NCBI RefSeq assembly: GCF_018130215.1
Contig: NZ_JAFCKQ010000006.1
Location: forward strand, 124,001 to 188,000
Source: Bradyrhizobium jicamae
Lineage (GTDB): Bacteria; Pseudomonadota; Alphaproteobacteria; Rhizobiales; Xanthobacteraceae
Reading direction: 5' to 3'
DNA length: 64,000 nucleotides
Positions 8,926-18,687 of this stretch are shown one piece after another. The number at the start of each line of letters is the position of its first letter. The stretch's first letter is position 1. A program made the position numbers and the translations under genes. Under the pieces are notes generated by a model that was given only the letters and a program-made list of their open reading frames with translations, made no database searches and was not told the origin of the DNA.

Positions 8926-11358
8926 ATGGGCGCATTGTCGCATCTGCGGATAGTCGAGATCGGAAGTGCGGCTGCGACCGCCTATTGCGCACGGCTGTTC
9001 GCCGATTTCGGTGCCGACGTGCAGAAGATCGAGCCGAAGCAGGGCGACCCGCTGCGTCGCGCCGCTCCGCTGACACATGGCGGGCAGAGCGCGTGGTTTG
9101 CGTTTCTCAATTTCAACAAATCGAGCATCGTGCTCGATCGGAGCGACCCGAACGCGGCGTCGCGGCTGAGCGAACTGATCGAGGCTTGCGACATTCTGCT
9201 CGACGGCCGCGGCCTCGATGCGGCCGACTGTCCCGATGTTGATCTGGCCGCGATCAGGCGGCAACATCCCGGCCTGGTCCATCTTGATCTGTCGTGGTTC
9301 GGCGACCGCGGTCCCTACGCTGACTTCGCCGCGACCGACTCGACCATCCGCGCGCTGACCGGGCTGATCAAACTGGTCGGGCCGGAACAGGGGCCGCCGA
9401 TGCACGCGCCGGATTTCCAGACCGGCATCTTGGGCGGGCTCTGGGGTTTCATCGCTGCGTCATCGTCGGTGCTGGGCCGGATGCAGGACGGATGCGGGCG
9501 CGCGAGCCATCTGAGCCTGTTCGAGGCCAGCATCGCCGTCACCGAATACATCATGTTCGAGGCGTTCTCGCGCGGCGACATCATGCGCCGGATCGGCGTC
9601 AACCGCTTCTGGCCGACCTTTCCGGTCGGCATCTACGAGACCAAACAAGGCTGGCTCGGCGTCACCACGGTGACACCGGCGCAGTGGCGCTCGTTCTGCG
9701 AGATGCTGGGGCTTCCCGACCTGCGCGACGATCCGACGCTGGTCATGGGCGTCGACAGGCTGCAGCGTGTCGCAGACATCGAAAGCAGGATCCTGCCGAA
9801 GCTGAGGCAGCGCACCGCGCAGGAATGGTTCGCCGAGGGCCTCAGGCGCAAGATCCCGATCGTGCCGATGCCCGAGATCTCCGATCTCGTGGCCGATGAG
9901 GAGAAGCGCGCCCGCGGCGCCATCGTGCCTGTTTCGGTCGGCGGCGAGACCGGCTTTTCCGCCGGCTCGATGCAGCGTTTGACGGGAACGCCGCCGCTCC
10001 GTGGCGGCAGGGTGCCTGATATCGGCGAACGGCAGACGAGGCGCGAGACCGTGGCGCGCGCGCCGGCGCCGAAGCCCGTCGCGGCCGCTCGGCTGCCGTT
10101 GGAAGGCATCCGGGTCATCGATTTCTCGATGGGCTGGGCCGGCCCGATCTGCACCCGCACGCTCGCCGATCTCGGTGCCGACGTCATCAAGATCGAGGCG
10201 ATCCAGTATCCGGACTGGTGGCGCGGCGTCGACCGCCGCCCGGCCTATGTGCTGGAGCAGATGTACGAGAAGTCGGTTCGCTACTGCATCATGAACCGGA
10301 ACAAGCGCGGCATCACGCTCGATCTGACCCGGCCGAAAGGGCTCGCACTCGCGAAGCGGCTGCTCGCCGATGCGGACCTCGTGGTCGACAATTATTCCGT
10401 CGAGGTGTTGCCGAAGCTAGGCCTCGGCTACGATGTGCTCAGCGAGCTCAATCCAGGGATCGTGATGATGTCGATGTCGGCGTTCGGCGCCGGCAGCGTG
10501 TATCGCGATTGCCGCGCCTATGGCTCGACCCTGGAACAGGGCTCCGGTTTGCCGAGCGTGGTCGGCGACGCGGGCGGGCCGCCGGTGATGAGCCACACGG
10601 CATTCGGCGACGCCGTCGGCGGCCTCAACGGCTGCGCCGCGGTGCTGACCGCGCTGATCCACGCCAAGGTCACGGGGCAGGGCCAGTTCATCGATCTCGC
10701 GCAGATCGAATGCATGATGCCGTTCGCCGCGCCCTGGATCGTGGCGCATTCGATCGACGGCCGGCCGCCGGCCAGATACGGCAACCGCCATCCGGATTTC
10801 GTGCCGCATGGCTGCTTCCGCTGCGCCGGCGAAGACAGCTGGATCGTGGTCGCAGTGTCTGATGATGCGATGTGGCCGCGGCTTGCGCGGCTGCTCGGCC
10901 GCGAGGACTGGGTTATCGACGCGACACTGAAGACGGCCGCGGGCCGCCGCGCGATCGAGGCCGAGATCGAGGCCGCGATCACGGCCTGGACCTACGCGCG
11001 CGATCCGGATGCGGCGATGACCGCGCTGCAAGCTGCCGGTGTCGCCTCCGGCGTCGCGCGGCTGCCGATCGATCTCCTGCACGATCCGCAGCTGCAGTCC
11101 CGCGGCTTCATCCAGCAGGTCGATCGCGCCTTCATCGGCAAACATCCGCAACCGTCGATGCCGTTCCGCGAGGCGGCCGAGCCGTTCGCAATCAGCTCCG
11201 TGCCGCCGACGCTCGGCGAGCACAATCGCGAGATTCTCGGCGGCTTGCTGGGCCTTTCCGATGCCGAGCTCGAGGAACTCACCCACGAGGGCATCATCGG
11301 CACCGAGATGCTGATGGAGGAGCAGCTGGTGAAAGAAAAGAAGCGGGCGGCGGGCTGA
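8926..11358 (+). CDS. Tandem-fused CaiB/BaiF (family III) CoA-transferase
   Basis: 810 residues consisting of two complete family III CoA-transferase units in one chain. The first starts MGALSHLRIVEIGSA; the second starts near residue 390 at LPLEGIRVIDFSMGWAGPI. Each contains the LFADFGADVQKIE or LADLGADVIKIE signature and an aspartate where the acyl-enzyme forms (Asp163 in HAPDFQTGILGG, Asp562 in AFGDAVGGLNG). Family III enzymes normally dimerise from about 400-residue chains, so this gene encodes a covalent dimer. Both aspartates are retained, which argues against one half being dead. The ATG at 8926 follows GAGGAA by five bases; the longer frame from 8752 has no family similarity. The carboxylase gene follows on the same strand. 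Confidence 0.87.
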   Translation: MGALSHLRIVEIGSAAATAYCARLFADFGADVQKIEPKQGDPLRRAAPLTHGGQSAWFAFLNFNKSSIVLDRSDPNAASRLSELIEACDILLDGRGLDAADCPDVDLAAIRRQHPGLVHLDLSWFGDRGPYADFAATDSTIRALTGLIKLVGPEQGPPMHAPDFQTGILGGLWGFIAASSSVLGRMQDGCGRASHLSLFEASIAVTEYIMFEAFSRGDIMRRIGVNRFWPTFPVGIYETKQGWLGVTTVTPAQWRSFCEMLGLPDLRDDPTLVMGVDRLQRVADIESRILPKLRQRTAQEWFAEGLRRKIPIVPMPEISDLVADEEKRARGAIVPVSVGGETGFSAGSMQRLTGTPPLRGGRVPDIGERQTRRETVARAPAPKPVAAARLPLEGIRVIDFSMGWAGPICTRTLADLGADVIKIEAIQYPDWWRGVDRRPAYVLEQMYEKSVRYCIMNRNKRGITLDLTRPKGLALAKRLLADADLVVDNYSVEVLPKLGLGYDVLSELNPGIVMMSMSAFGAGSVYRDCRAYGSTLEQGSGLPSVVGDAGGPPVMSHTAFGDAVGGLNGCAAVLTALIHAKVTGQGQFIDLAQIECMMPFAAPWIVAHSIDGRPPARYGNRHPDFVPHGCFRCAGEDSWIVVAVSDDAMWPRLARLLGREDWVIDATLKTAAGRRAIEAEIEAAITAWTYARDPDAAMTALQAAGVASGVARLPIDLLHDPQLQSRGFIQQVDRAFIGKHPQPSMPFREAAEPFAISSVPPTLGEHNREILGGLLGLSDAELEELTHEGIIGTEMLMEEQLVKEKKRAAG

Positions 11359-11384
11359 TGCAGCGCAGCCGCCTTTTTGTCACC

Positions 11385-11408
11385 TTCCCCCGCAGGCGGG
11401 GCGAGGTA
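11385..11408. repeat. Short GC-rich hairpin repeat (CCCCGCAGGCGGGG type)
   Basis: The core CCCCGCAGGCGGGG is followed by CGAGGT. It is nearly identical to the element at 45793-45818 and related to those at 14919 and 45691. It lies in the 70-base gap between the CoA-transferase and carboxylase genes, so it could modulate transcript stability or termination. Confidence 0.5.
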
Positions 11409-11428
11409 AGCAACTCACGGAACCATCC

Positions 11429-14400
11429 ATGTCCTTCAAGAAATTGCTGATCGCCAATCGTGGCGAAATCGCCATCCGTATTGCGCGGGCTGCTGGTGAG
11501 AGCGGCATCGCCACGGTCGCGATCTATCCCGCCGATGACGTCGCATCGCTGCATGTCCGTGCCGCCGACGAAGCGCACGAGATCCCGGGCCATGGCGCGC
11601 GCGCCTATCTGGATATCGAGGCGATAGTGGCCGCCGCGAAGGCCGCAGGCTGCGACGCGCTGCATCCTGGCTATGGTTTCCTCAGCGAAAATGCGACGCT
11701 GGCGCGGCGCTGCGCCGAGGAGAGGATCACCTTCGTCGGCCCGTCGCCGAGGGCGCTCGACCTTTTCGGCGACAAGGCCGAGGCGAAGGCGCTTGCGAAA
11801 AAATGCGGTGTGCCGATCATTCCCGGCACCTCCGGCGCGACCACGCTCGAGGACGCAAGGGGCTTCTTCGCCTCGCTCGGCAGGAATGCGGCCGTGATGA
11901 TCAAAGCGATCGCCGGCGGCGGCGGGCGCGGCATGCGCGTGGTCGACGATCCCGCGAAACTGGACGAGGCCTATGCGCGCTGCCAGTCCGAGGCGAAGGC
12001 CGCGTTTGGCATCGACAGTGTCTATGTCGAACGGCTGATCAGGAAGGCGCGGCATATCGAGGTGCAGATCATCGGCGACCGCCATGGTGCGATCAGCCAT
12101 CTCTGGGAACGTGAATGCACCATCCAGCGTCGCAACCAGAAGCTTATCGAGGTCGCGCCAAGCCCGTCGCTGGGCGATCCGCTTCGCGCCGAGATCATCG
12201 AGGCGGCGAAGCAGCTCGCGTCAGCCGCGCGCTACGACAATCTCGGCACCTTCGAATTCCTTGTCGATGACGAAGCGAAGGACGGAGGCGGTGCGTTCGC
12301 CTTCATCGAGGCCAATCCGCGGCTGCAGGTCGAGCACACCGTGACGGAACAGGTTCTCGGCGTCGATCTGGTGCGCGCGCAACTCGCGGTGGCCGCCGGC
12401 GCGAGCCTGGCCTCGCTCGGCCTCGCGCAGGCGGCGATCCCGTCGCCACGTGGCTATGCGATGCAACTCCGCGTCAACATGGAGGTGATGGACGAAAAGG
12501 GCGGTACCAAGCCGACCGGCGGCACGCTCAGCGTGTTCGACCTGCCGTCCGGCCCGGGCGTCCGTGTCGACACGTTCGGCTATTCCGGCTACCGGACCAG
12601 CGCGGCCTTCGACTCGCTGCTGGCAAAGGTCATCGTGCATTCGCCGAGCCAAAAATGGTCCGACGTGGTGCACAAGGCTGCGCGGTCCTTGCGCGAATTC
12701 CGGATCGGCGGCGTCGCCACCAACATCCCGTTCCTCGCCGCCGTGCTGGCGCATCGGGAGTTCATCAGGAACCACATCAGCACCGGATTCATCGATAGCC
12801 ATGTCGCGGCGCTGGTCGCCTCCGCCAAAAGCCATGCCGAGCCGCTGGTCGAGGTGAAGGAGACGGCCGTCGTCAAAACGGCGCCTGCCGAGGCTGCGCC
12901 CGAAGGATCGCTCCCGGTGCCGGCGCCGCTGCAAGGCACGGTCGTCGCGATCGAGGTTGCCGAGGGCGATCTTGTTCGTCCCGGCCAGCAGATCGCGGTG
13001 CTGGAATCGATGAAGATGGAGCATCTCGTCAACGCGCCGCATGGCGGGCGGGTGACCAGGATCGCGGGTGGTCCCGGCGTCACCTTGATGCATGGCGAGC
13101 CGATCCTGTTCATCGAGCCCGCCGAGGTCGATGGCCACACCGCGGAGCAGGAGGCCGCGATCGATCTCGATCACATCCGTCCTGACCTGGCCGAACTGAT
13201 CGCGCGCAAGGCGATCACGCTGGACGAGAATCGCCCAGCCTCGGTCGAGCGGCGGCGCAAGACCAATCAGCGCACCGCACGCGAGAATGTCGCCCATCTC
13301 GTCGACGAAGGCTCCTTCGTCGAATACGGCTCGCTCGCGATCGCGGCACAGCGCCGCCGCCGCAAGGTCGAGGACCTCATCAGGAACACGCCGGCCGACG
13401 GCCTGATCGCAGGCGTCGCCACTGTCAACGCGAAAGACTTCGGCCCCGAAGGCGCGCGCTGCATGGTGATCTCTTACGACTACACGGTGCTTGCGGGCAC
13501 GCAGGGCCACATGAATCACAAGAAGATCGACCGCATGCTCGGCCTCGCCGAGCAGTGGCGCATGCCGCTGGTGTTTTATGCCGAGGGCGGCGGCGGCCGT
13601 CCCGGCGATACCGACCGGCTCGGCATGACCGGGCTCGACGGCCCGTCGTTCGTGCAGTTCGCAAAGCTCTCCGGCCTCGTGCCCGTCATCGGCATCGTCT
13701 CCGGCTATTGCTTCGCCGGCAACGCCGCGATGCTCGGCGTCTGCGACGTCATCATCGCCACAAGGAATGCCTCGATCGGCATGGGCGGCCCCGCGATGAT
13801 CGAGGGCGGCGGGCTCGGCGTCTATCATCCGGCCGAGGTCGGCCCCGTCACGTTCCAGGCGCCGAACGGCGTGATCGACATCCTGGTCGAGGACGAGGCC
13901 GAGGCGACGACGGCGGCGAAGAAATATCTGTCGTATTTCCAGGGCGCGGTGACGCACTGGGCCGCGCCGGACCAGCGGCTGCTGCGACGGGCCATTCCGG
14001 AAAATCGCCTCAGGGTCTATGATATCAGAAATGTCATCGATCTGATCGCCGACAAAGGCTCGGTGCTGGAGATCCGCCGCGATTTCGGCGTAGGCATGAT
14101 CACCGCCTTCATCCGCATCGAGGGCAAGCCGTTCGGCCTGATCGCCAACAATCCGAAGCATCTCGGCGGTGCGATCGATGCTGCGGCCGGCGACAAGGCG
14201 GCGCGCTTCATGCAGCTCTGCGACGCCTTCGATATCCCGCTCGTCTCGCTGTGCGATACGCCGGGCTTCATGGTCGGCCCCGAGGCAGAGAAGACCGCGA
14301 TCGTGCGCCACGTCGCGCGGATGTTCGTCACCGGTGCGAGCCTTACGGTGCCGCTGTTCGGGATCGTGCTGCGCAAGGGTTATGGGCTCGGTGCGCAATC

Positions 14401-14731
14401 GATGATCGGTGGCGGCTTCCACGCCTCGTTCTTCACCGTGGCGTGGCCGACCGGCGAGTTCGGCGGCATGGGGCTGGAGGGCTATGTCCGGCTCGGCTTC
14501 CGCAAGGAGATGGAAGCGATCGAGGACCCCTTCGAGCGCGAGAAATACTTCCAGACCAAGGTCGCCGAGCTCTACGCCAACGGCAAGGCGGTTTCGATCG
14601 CCTCCGTGCTCGAGATCGACGAGGTGATCGATCCCGCCGCAACGCGCGACTGGATCATGGCCGGCCTGCGCTCGGTGCCCAAGCCGGAGCCGCGGAAACA
14701 CCGCAAGCGGCCTTGCATCGATGCGTGGTGA
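11429..14731 (+). CDS. Single-chain biotin-dependent acyl-CoA carboxylase (BC-BCCP-CT)
   Basis: A 1100-residue chain joining all activities of a biotin carboxylase. Residues 1-450 are biotin carboxylase (KKLLIANRGEIAIRIARA, ATP-grasp KAIAGGGGRGMR, FIEANPRLQVEHTVTE). A biotinyl carrier domain around 490-560 has the acceptor lysine in VLESMKMEH (Lys529). Residues of about 590-1095 are a carboxyltransferase pair of crotonase-like domains (VISYDYTVLAGTQGHMNHKK, AGNAAMLGVCDVIIA, SLCDTPGFMVGPEAEK). This order matches the described single-chain long-chain acyl-CoA carboxylases of mycobacteria and related alphaproteobacterial proteins. It should carboxylate an acyl-CoA in the cytoplasm with ATP and bicarbonate. 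Placed after a CoA-transferase, it may act on the CoA ester made there. The substrate is not predictable. ATG at 11429 is supported by the conserved N-terminus. Confidence 0.9.
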   Translation: MSFKKLLIANRGEIAIRIARAAGESGIATVAIYPADDVASLHVRAADEAHEIPGHGARAYLDIEAIVAAAKAAGCDALHPGYGFLSENATLARRCAEERITFVGPSPRALDLFGDKAEAKALAKKCGVPIIPGTSGATTLEDARGFFASLGRNAAVMIKAIAGGGGRGMRVVDDPAKLDEAYARCQSEAKAAFGIDSVYVERLIRKARHIEVQIIGDRHGAISHLWERECTIQRRNQKLIEVAPSPSLGDPLRAEIIEAAKQLASAARYDNLGTFEFLVDDEAKDGGGAFAFIEANPRLQVEHTVTEQVLGVDLVRAQLAVAAGASLASLGLAQAAIPSPRGYAMQLRVNMEVMDEKGGTKPTGGTLSVFDLPSGPGVRVDTFGYSGYRTSAAFDSLLAKVIVHSPSQKWSDVVHKAARSLREFRIGGVATNIPFLAAVLAHREFIRNHISTGFIDSHVAALVASAKSHAEPLVEVKETAVVKTAPAEAAPEGSLPVPAPLQGTVVAIEVAEGDLVRPGQQIAVLESMKMEHLVNAPHGGRVTRIAGGPGVTLMHGEPILFIEPAEVDGHTAEQEAAIDLDHIRPDLAELIARKAITLDENRPASVERRRKTNQRTARENVAHLVDEGSFVEYGSLAIAAQRRRRKVEDLIRNTPADGLIAGVATVNAKDFGPEGARCMVISYDYTVLAGTQGHMNHKKIDRMLGLAEQWRMPLVFYAEGGGGRPGDTDRLGMTGLDGPSFVQFAKLSGLVPVIGIVSGYCFAGNAAMLGVCDVIIATRNASIGMGGPAMIEGGGLGVYHPAEVGPVTFQAPNGVIDILVEDEAEATTAAKKYLSYFQGAVTHWAAPDQRLLRRAIPENRLRVYDIRNVIDLIADKGSVLEIRRDFGVGMITAFIRIEGKPFGLIANNPKHLGGAIDAAAGDKAARFMQLCDAFDIPLVSLCDTPGFMVGPEAEKTAIVRHVARMFVTGASLTVPLFGIVLRKGYGLGAQSMIGGGFHASFFTVAWPTGEFGGMGLEGYVRLGFRKEMEAIEDPFEREKYFQTKVAELYANGKAVSIASVLEIDEVIDPAATRDWIMAGLRSVPKPEPRKHRKRPCIDAW

Positions 14732-15086
14732 GGGCGATGAGGATGCAGCGAAGCGTTCCCCCATCGCATGTGAGGTGAGCGCCTCCTCGGGCTCCCTCTC
14801 GGGAGAGGGGTGGCCCGGGGCTCAGCTGTCTGACGAGCGCACCGCTCTTGCAATCTTCCATCGTTTATCGTCGCAGCGCATACGGAGAGCTCAGGCCGTG
14901 TGGCACGCCTCTCCCTAGCCCTCTCCCGCAAGGGGAGAGGGAACCCTTCCCCCGGTGCGTCCCTTACAGGGTGATCATTGATCTGGCCCATCGTATGATT
15001 CACGGGCCGCGAAACACGTTCACTGTCGTCCGAAAGCCGGGGCGACTACGGAGGGCGATGCACGCGGCCCGCGCGAATGGCGCAAA
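14732..15086. repeat. Gene-free stretch with two hairpin repeats
   Basis: About 355 bases between convergent genes. A stem CCCTCTCCC with its complement GGGAGAGGG around GCAAG lies at 14919-14941. A related, degenerate CTCTCGGGAGAG element lies at 14790-14815. Both belong to the same family of GC-rich palindromes seen at 11385, 45691 and 45793. Short open frames here have no family resemblance and were not called. Confidence 0.5.
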
Positions 15087-16724
15087 CTACTCCATCCGCA
15101 ACTCATCATATCCCCTCGCCGCCACTGCATCGCAGCGTTCGCGGTAGGCGGGGGCGCTGCCGCTGTAGCGGGCGACGATTCGCGTCTGCTTGCCCTCGAC
15201 GTTGCGGTTGATGCCGGTCATCCAGGAATCGACCTCGTTGGAGAGCAGGCCGACGCCCAGCGCCTTTACATGATCGGTCCATCCCGCGGTGCCTTCGGGC
15301 GTCGCGTCGAGGAAGGTCAGCTCATTGTCGATCGCGAAGCGGATCAGGCCGGTGACCCAGTCGACGCTGTATTCGATGCTGCGCGGGATGTTGCCGAGCG
15401 CGGTGTGCGGGCCCATCAGCATCATCATGTTGGGGAAGCCGTCGACCATCAGCCCGAGATAGGTCTCGGGGCCATGTTGCCACTTGTCCCTTAGTCGCGC
15501 GCCATTCGCGCCACGGACATCGATCTTGTCGAAGCTGCCGGTGATGGCGTCGAAACCCGTCGCATAGATGATGATGTCGAAGGCGTAGTCCTTCTCGCTG
15601 GTCCTGATGCCATCACGCGTGATCCGCTCGATCGGCGTCGCCACGAGGTCAACCAACTCCACATTGTCGCGGTTGTAGACCTCGTAATAGAAGGTTTCGA
15701 GCGGCAACCGCCGCGTGCCGAAACCGTGGTTTTTCGGGATCAGCTTCTCGGCGACATCAGGATCCTTCACGCGCTCGCGGATCTTGCGTGCGACGAAATC
15801 GCTGATCGTCGCGTTTGCCTTGCGGTCGATCAGGATGTCTCTGAAATTGCCCTGCCAGATGCCGAAGCCGCGCTCGCCATAGAGCTTCTCATAGAACGCC
15901 TCGCGCTCCGCGTCCGAGACCTCGAACGCGCCGCGCGGATCGGGCGTATGGACGAAGCAGGCGAAGGTTTCCTTGCAGCGCGCGAAGATCTCGCCATAGC
16001 CGGCCTTGATCCGCCGTTGCGTCTCGGCATCGATCTTGCCGTTGTGCAGCGGCGCGGCCCAGTTGGCGGTACGCTGGAACACGGTGAGGTGTCCGACCTC
16101 GCAAGCGATGGTCTGGATGGTCTGGATGCCGGTCGCCCCGGTGCCGATCACGGCGACGCGCTTGCCGGCGAAATGGACCTTTTCTTTCGGCCAGCGCGCG
16201 GTGTGGAAGGACTGGCCCGCGAAATCGTCGCGTCCCTCGATGCGCGGCAGCGTCGGCGTCGACAGCGGACCGACCGCGGTGACCAGGAAGCGGCAGGTCG
16301 AGCGCGCGCCGCTCGCAAGCGTGATCTCCCAGCTTCGCGTATCGCCTTGATAGATTGCCGCCGTGACGCGGCTCTCGAACTGGATGTCGCGGCGCAGGTC
16401 GAACTTGTCGGCGACGTAGTTGCAGTAGCGCAAGGTTTCCGGCTGGCCGGCGAAATGCTCGGACCACTCCCATTCCTGCAGCAACTCCTTCGAGAACGAA
16501 TAGCCGTAGGAATAGCTCTCCGAATCGAAGCGCGCGCCGGGATAGCGGTTCCAGTACCAGGTGCCGCCGACATCCGTGCCGGTCTCGAATATCCGCGCCT
16601 TGAGGCCAATCTCGCGCAGCCGGTGGAGCTGGTACATGCCGGACAGGCCGGCGCCGATGATAATGACGTCATAGTCGAGTGCGGCCGTCTCCGGCGAAGT
16701 GTGATGCTGGCGCGTCGCGGCCAC
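15087..16724 (-). CDS. Type I Baeyer-Villiger monooxygenase
   Basis: 545 residues, the usual length for FAD/NADPH-dependent Baeyer-Villiger monooxygenases. It shows the first Rossmann motif VIIIGAGLSGMYQLHRL and the substrate-loop motif GGTWYWNRYPGARFDSESY. The family fingerprint FAGQSFHTARWP fits FxGxxxHxxxW(P/D) exactly. The NADPH-binding Rossmann motif VAVIGTGATGIQTIQ follows, then FQRTANWAAP. These enzymes insert oxygen next to a ketone to give an ester or lactone. The start is the GTG at 16724 with GGGAGC upstream, giving MAATRQHHTSPETAALDYD. The gene faces the carboxylase and diverges from the tyrosinase. A second family member lies at 60472, so this organism probably oxidises several ketones. 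The substrate is unknown. Confidence 0.9.
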   Translation of the reverse strand: MAATRQHHTSPETAALDYDVIIIGAGLSGMYQLHRLREIGLKARIFETGTDVGGTWYWNRYPGARFDSESYSYGYSFSKELLQEWEWSEHFAGQPETLRYCNYVADKFDLRRDIQFESRVTAAIYQGDTRSWEITLASGARSTCRFLVTAVGPLSTPTLPRIEGRDDFAGQSFHTARWPKEKVHFAGKRVAVIGTGATGIQTIQTIACEVGHLTVFQRTANWAAPLHNGKIDAETQRRIKAGYGEIFARCKETFACFVHTPDPRGAFEVSDAEREAFYEKLYGERGFGIWQGNFRDILIDRKANATISDFVARKIRERVKDPDVAEKLIPKNHGFGTRRLPLETFYYEVYNRDNVELVDLVATPIERITRDGIRTSEKDYAFDIIIYATGFDAITGSFDKIDVRGANGARLRDKWQHGPETYLGLMVDGFPNMMMLMGPHTALGNIPRSIEYSVDWVTGLIRFAIDNELTFLDATPEGTAGWTDHVKALGVGLLSNEVDSWMTGINRNVEGKQTRIVARYSGSAPAYRERCDAVAARGYDELRME

Positions 16725-17115
16725 CTGGTGTTGCTCCCGAACGTGTTGATTGACGCCAAGGCTAATCGGTCTCGCTGCTGTCTACAAACATCGGAAAGCG
16801 GAGCTGGTATCGCGATTTGCAGGGAGCGGGACGGATCGGTGGCATTCCAGGCAATGAAGCGCGCTACCGGCCGCCCCGCGCGCAAATGTCGCTTCCGCCG
16901 TTTGCTTGCCGCGCTTCCCGCCAAGGTGTATTGTATCGACATTATCAACTTGTGATATTTTTGCTTCGTTTTCCGCACCGGCGCATTGGAGAGGCGGCAT
17001 CGTCGCCGGAGCCAGCAGGATGTCAGATTTCGCAGTGGGGGCAAATGGATTGGACGCGCTTCATGAAACGAAGCGCCGACGCGTGATGTTTGTGTGATTG
17101 CAACAGGAGCAAGCC
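16725..17115. other. Divergent intergenic region, no gene seen
   Basis: About 390 bases separate the leftward monooxygenase from the rightward tyrosinase. The short open frames here are Arg/Pro-rich and show no family features. An AT-richer patch at about 16925-16975 (TTGTATCGACATTATCAAC and following) is the likeliest promoter location. No clear operator palindrome was found. Confidence 0.35.
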
Positions 17116-18681
17116 ATGATGCAGGCCGACGTCTCATCGCTCACGCGCCGCCGCCTGTTGGGCGCAGGCGCCGCACTCGCCGCAACCGCCATGCTGCCGT
17201 CCGGCGCGCGTGCGCAGGGCGCGCAGTTCCGGCGCTGGGAGATCACCGATCCGGCAATGCCGCCGCGGGTGCTCGCCAGCTACAAGACGGGCATCAGCAA
17301 GATGCTGGCTCTGCCGCCGACCGATCCGCGCAACTGGTATCGCAACGCGATGGTGCATCTGTTCGATTGCCCGCACGGCAATTGGTGGTTCTTGGTCTGG
17401 CACCGCGCCTATCTCGGCTGGCTCGAGACGACGTTGCGCGATCTCAGCGGCGATCCCGACTTTGCGCTGCCCTATTGGGACTGGACCAAGACGCCGAGCG
17501 TGCCGCAGGCGATGTTCGACGGCGTGCTCGATCCCAACAACAGCGGCTTCATCCCGACCTTCGACGAGTTCAGCGCCCAGTTCCGGCCCGTCGTCACGAC
17601 GCTGTATGCGTCGTTCTCACAGGATCAGCTCGGCGTGCTCAACGATCGCGGGATTGCGACCGCTGATGATTTCATGAACCTGCTGCCGCAGGTATTCTTC
17701 GACCAGCCCAGCGCACGCGGGTTGACGGCGACCAATCCGGACCTCGACTCCGACACCAGGGTCGCGGTGTCGCTGCCGACCATTCGAAGCTCGCTGCGCA
17801 CGACGCAGTTCGCGGGTGACGGCGGACCCAACGATCCCGCCGGCTTCGCCAGTGCCAAGGCGCCCAATCACAGCGCCGGCAGTACCAAGGGCATCCTGGA
17901 GAGCCAACCGCATGACAACGTCCACGGTGCGATGGGCGGTGGCGGCGGCGCGTTCATGGTGCAATTCTATTCGCCTGTTGATCCGATCTTCTTTCTGCAC
18001 CACGGCAATCTCGACCGGCTCTGGGACGTCTGGACCCGCCGGCAGACCGCGCTCGGGCGTCCGACCCTGCCGCAAGGTCCGGATCTCGACGCCTGGTCGA
18101 ACGAGCAGTTCCGCTTCTTCTCCAACGCGCAGAGCCAGCCGGTGACGCAGACCAATGCCGGCAGCTACGCCCTGCCGAGCGTGTTTGGTTACGACTACTC
18201 GCCGGGATCTGGCGAGGACCAGGTCCCTGCGGCGGGGCCGGTGATCGCGAGCAACCCGCAGGTGTTCAGCGGCGCCGTGCTGTCGGAACGGGTCGGGTCG
18301 TCCAGGGCCGCGGGCGGCACCGTACGCGTGCCGGCCTCCGCGTTGCAGGCTGCCCGCGCTGATGCCGGGCCGCGCGTCGCGGAGATCACCCTCAATCTGA
18401 CCCACGAGGACCTGGGCCGCCGTTTCCGCGTGCTGGTGTCGCCGACCCCTGGCGTGGCTCCGCTCGCGGCGGGCGCGATCACGATTTTCGGCCATCCGCA
18501 TCACGGGCCGGTGACCTTCACAGTGCCGTTGCCAAACAATCTTCCCGCCGCGGGGACGACGGGAGAGGTGTCGCTCGATATCCGCGTGGTGCCGATCGGC
18601 AATTCGGTGCGGCCGGCGCTGGCCGCAGGTGCGGCGCCGACCGCGCCTCTTGTCAGCGGCATCAAGGTGAGGACAGACTGA
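17116..18681 (+). CDS. Tyrosinase (type 3 copper oxidase), TAT-exported
   Basis: About 521 residues with an N-terminal twin-arginine signal (TRRRLLGAGAALAATAML, cleavage near GARAQ), so the enzyme is exported folded. The first copper site is MVHLFDCPHGNWWFLVWHRA, with histidines near 81, 87 and 96 followed by YLGWLE. The second is HDNVHGAMGG and the later FFLHHGNLDRLWDVW. Tyrosinases hydroxylate monophenols and oxidise catechols to quinones. A beta-rich C-terminal domain of about 180 residues extends beyond the catalytic core, as in polyphenol oxidases with a shielding domain; its role here is inference. AGGAG lies six bases before the ATG at 17116. The downstream secreted protein follows six bases after the stop and may help copper loading or anchoring. 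Confidence 0.9.
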   Translation: MMQADVSSLTRRRLLGAGAALAATAMLPSGARAQGAQFRRWEITDPAMPPRVLASYKTGISKMLALPPTDPRNWYRNAMVHLFDCPHGNWWFLVWHRAYLGWLETTLRDLSGDPDFALPYWDWTKTPSVPQAMFDGVLDPNNSGFIPTFDEFSAQFRPVVTTLYASFSQDQLGVLNDRGIATADDFMNLLPQVFFDQPSARGLTATNPDLDSDTRVAVSLPTIRSSLRTTQFAGDGGPNDPAGFASAKAPNHSAGSTKGILESQPHDNVHGAMGGGGGAFMVQFYSPVDPIFFLHHGNLDRLWDVWTRRQTALGRPTLPQGPDLDAWSNEQFRFFSNAQSQPVTQTNAGSYALPSVFGYDYSPGSGEDQVPAAGPVIASNPQVFSGAVLSERVGSSRAAGGTVRVPASALQAARADAGPRVAEITLNLTHEDLGRRFRVLVSPTPGVAPLAAGAITIFGHPHHGPVTFTVPLPNNLPAAGTTGEVSLDIRVVPIGNSVRPALAAGAAPTAPLVSGIKVRTD

Positions 18682-18687
18682 GCTGCG

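Noticed and set aside
12221..14764. An 847-codon open frame on the minus strand
   Set aside because: It is a His/Asp/Arg-rich shadow of the carboxylase gene, with no recognisable domains. High GC makes such antisense frames common.
16817..17097. Small open frames between the monooxygenase and tyrosinase genes
   Set aside because: No ribosome sites, no family features and mixed Arg/Pro-rich composition.
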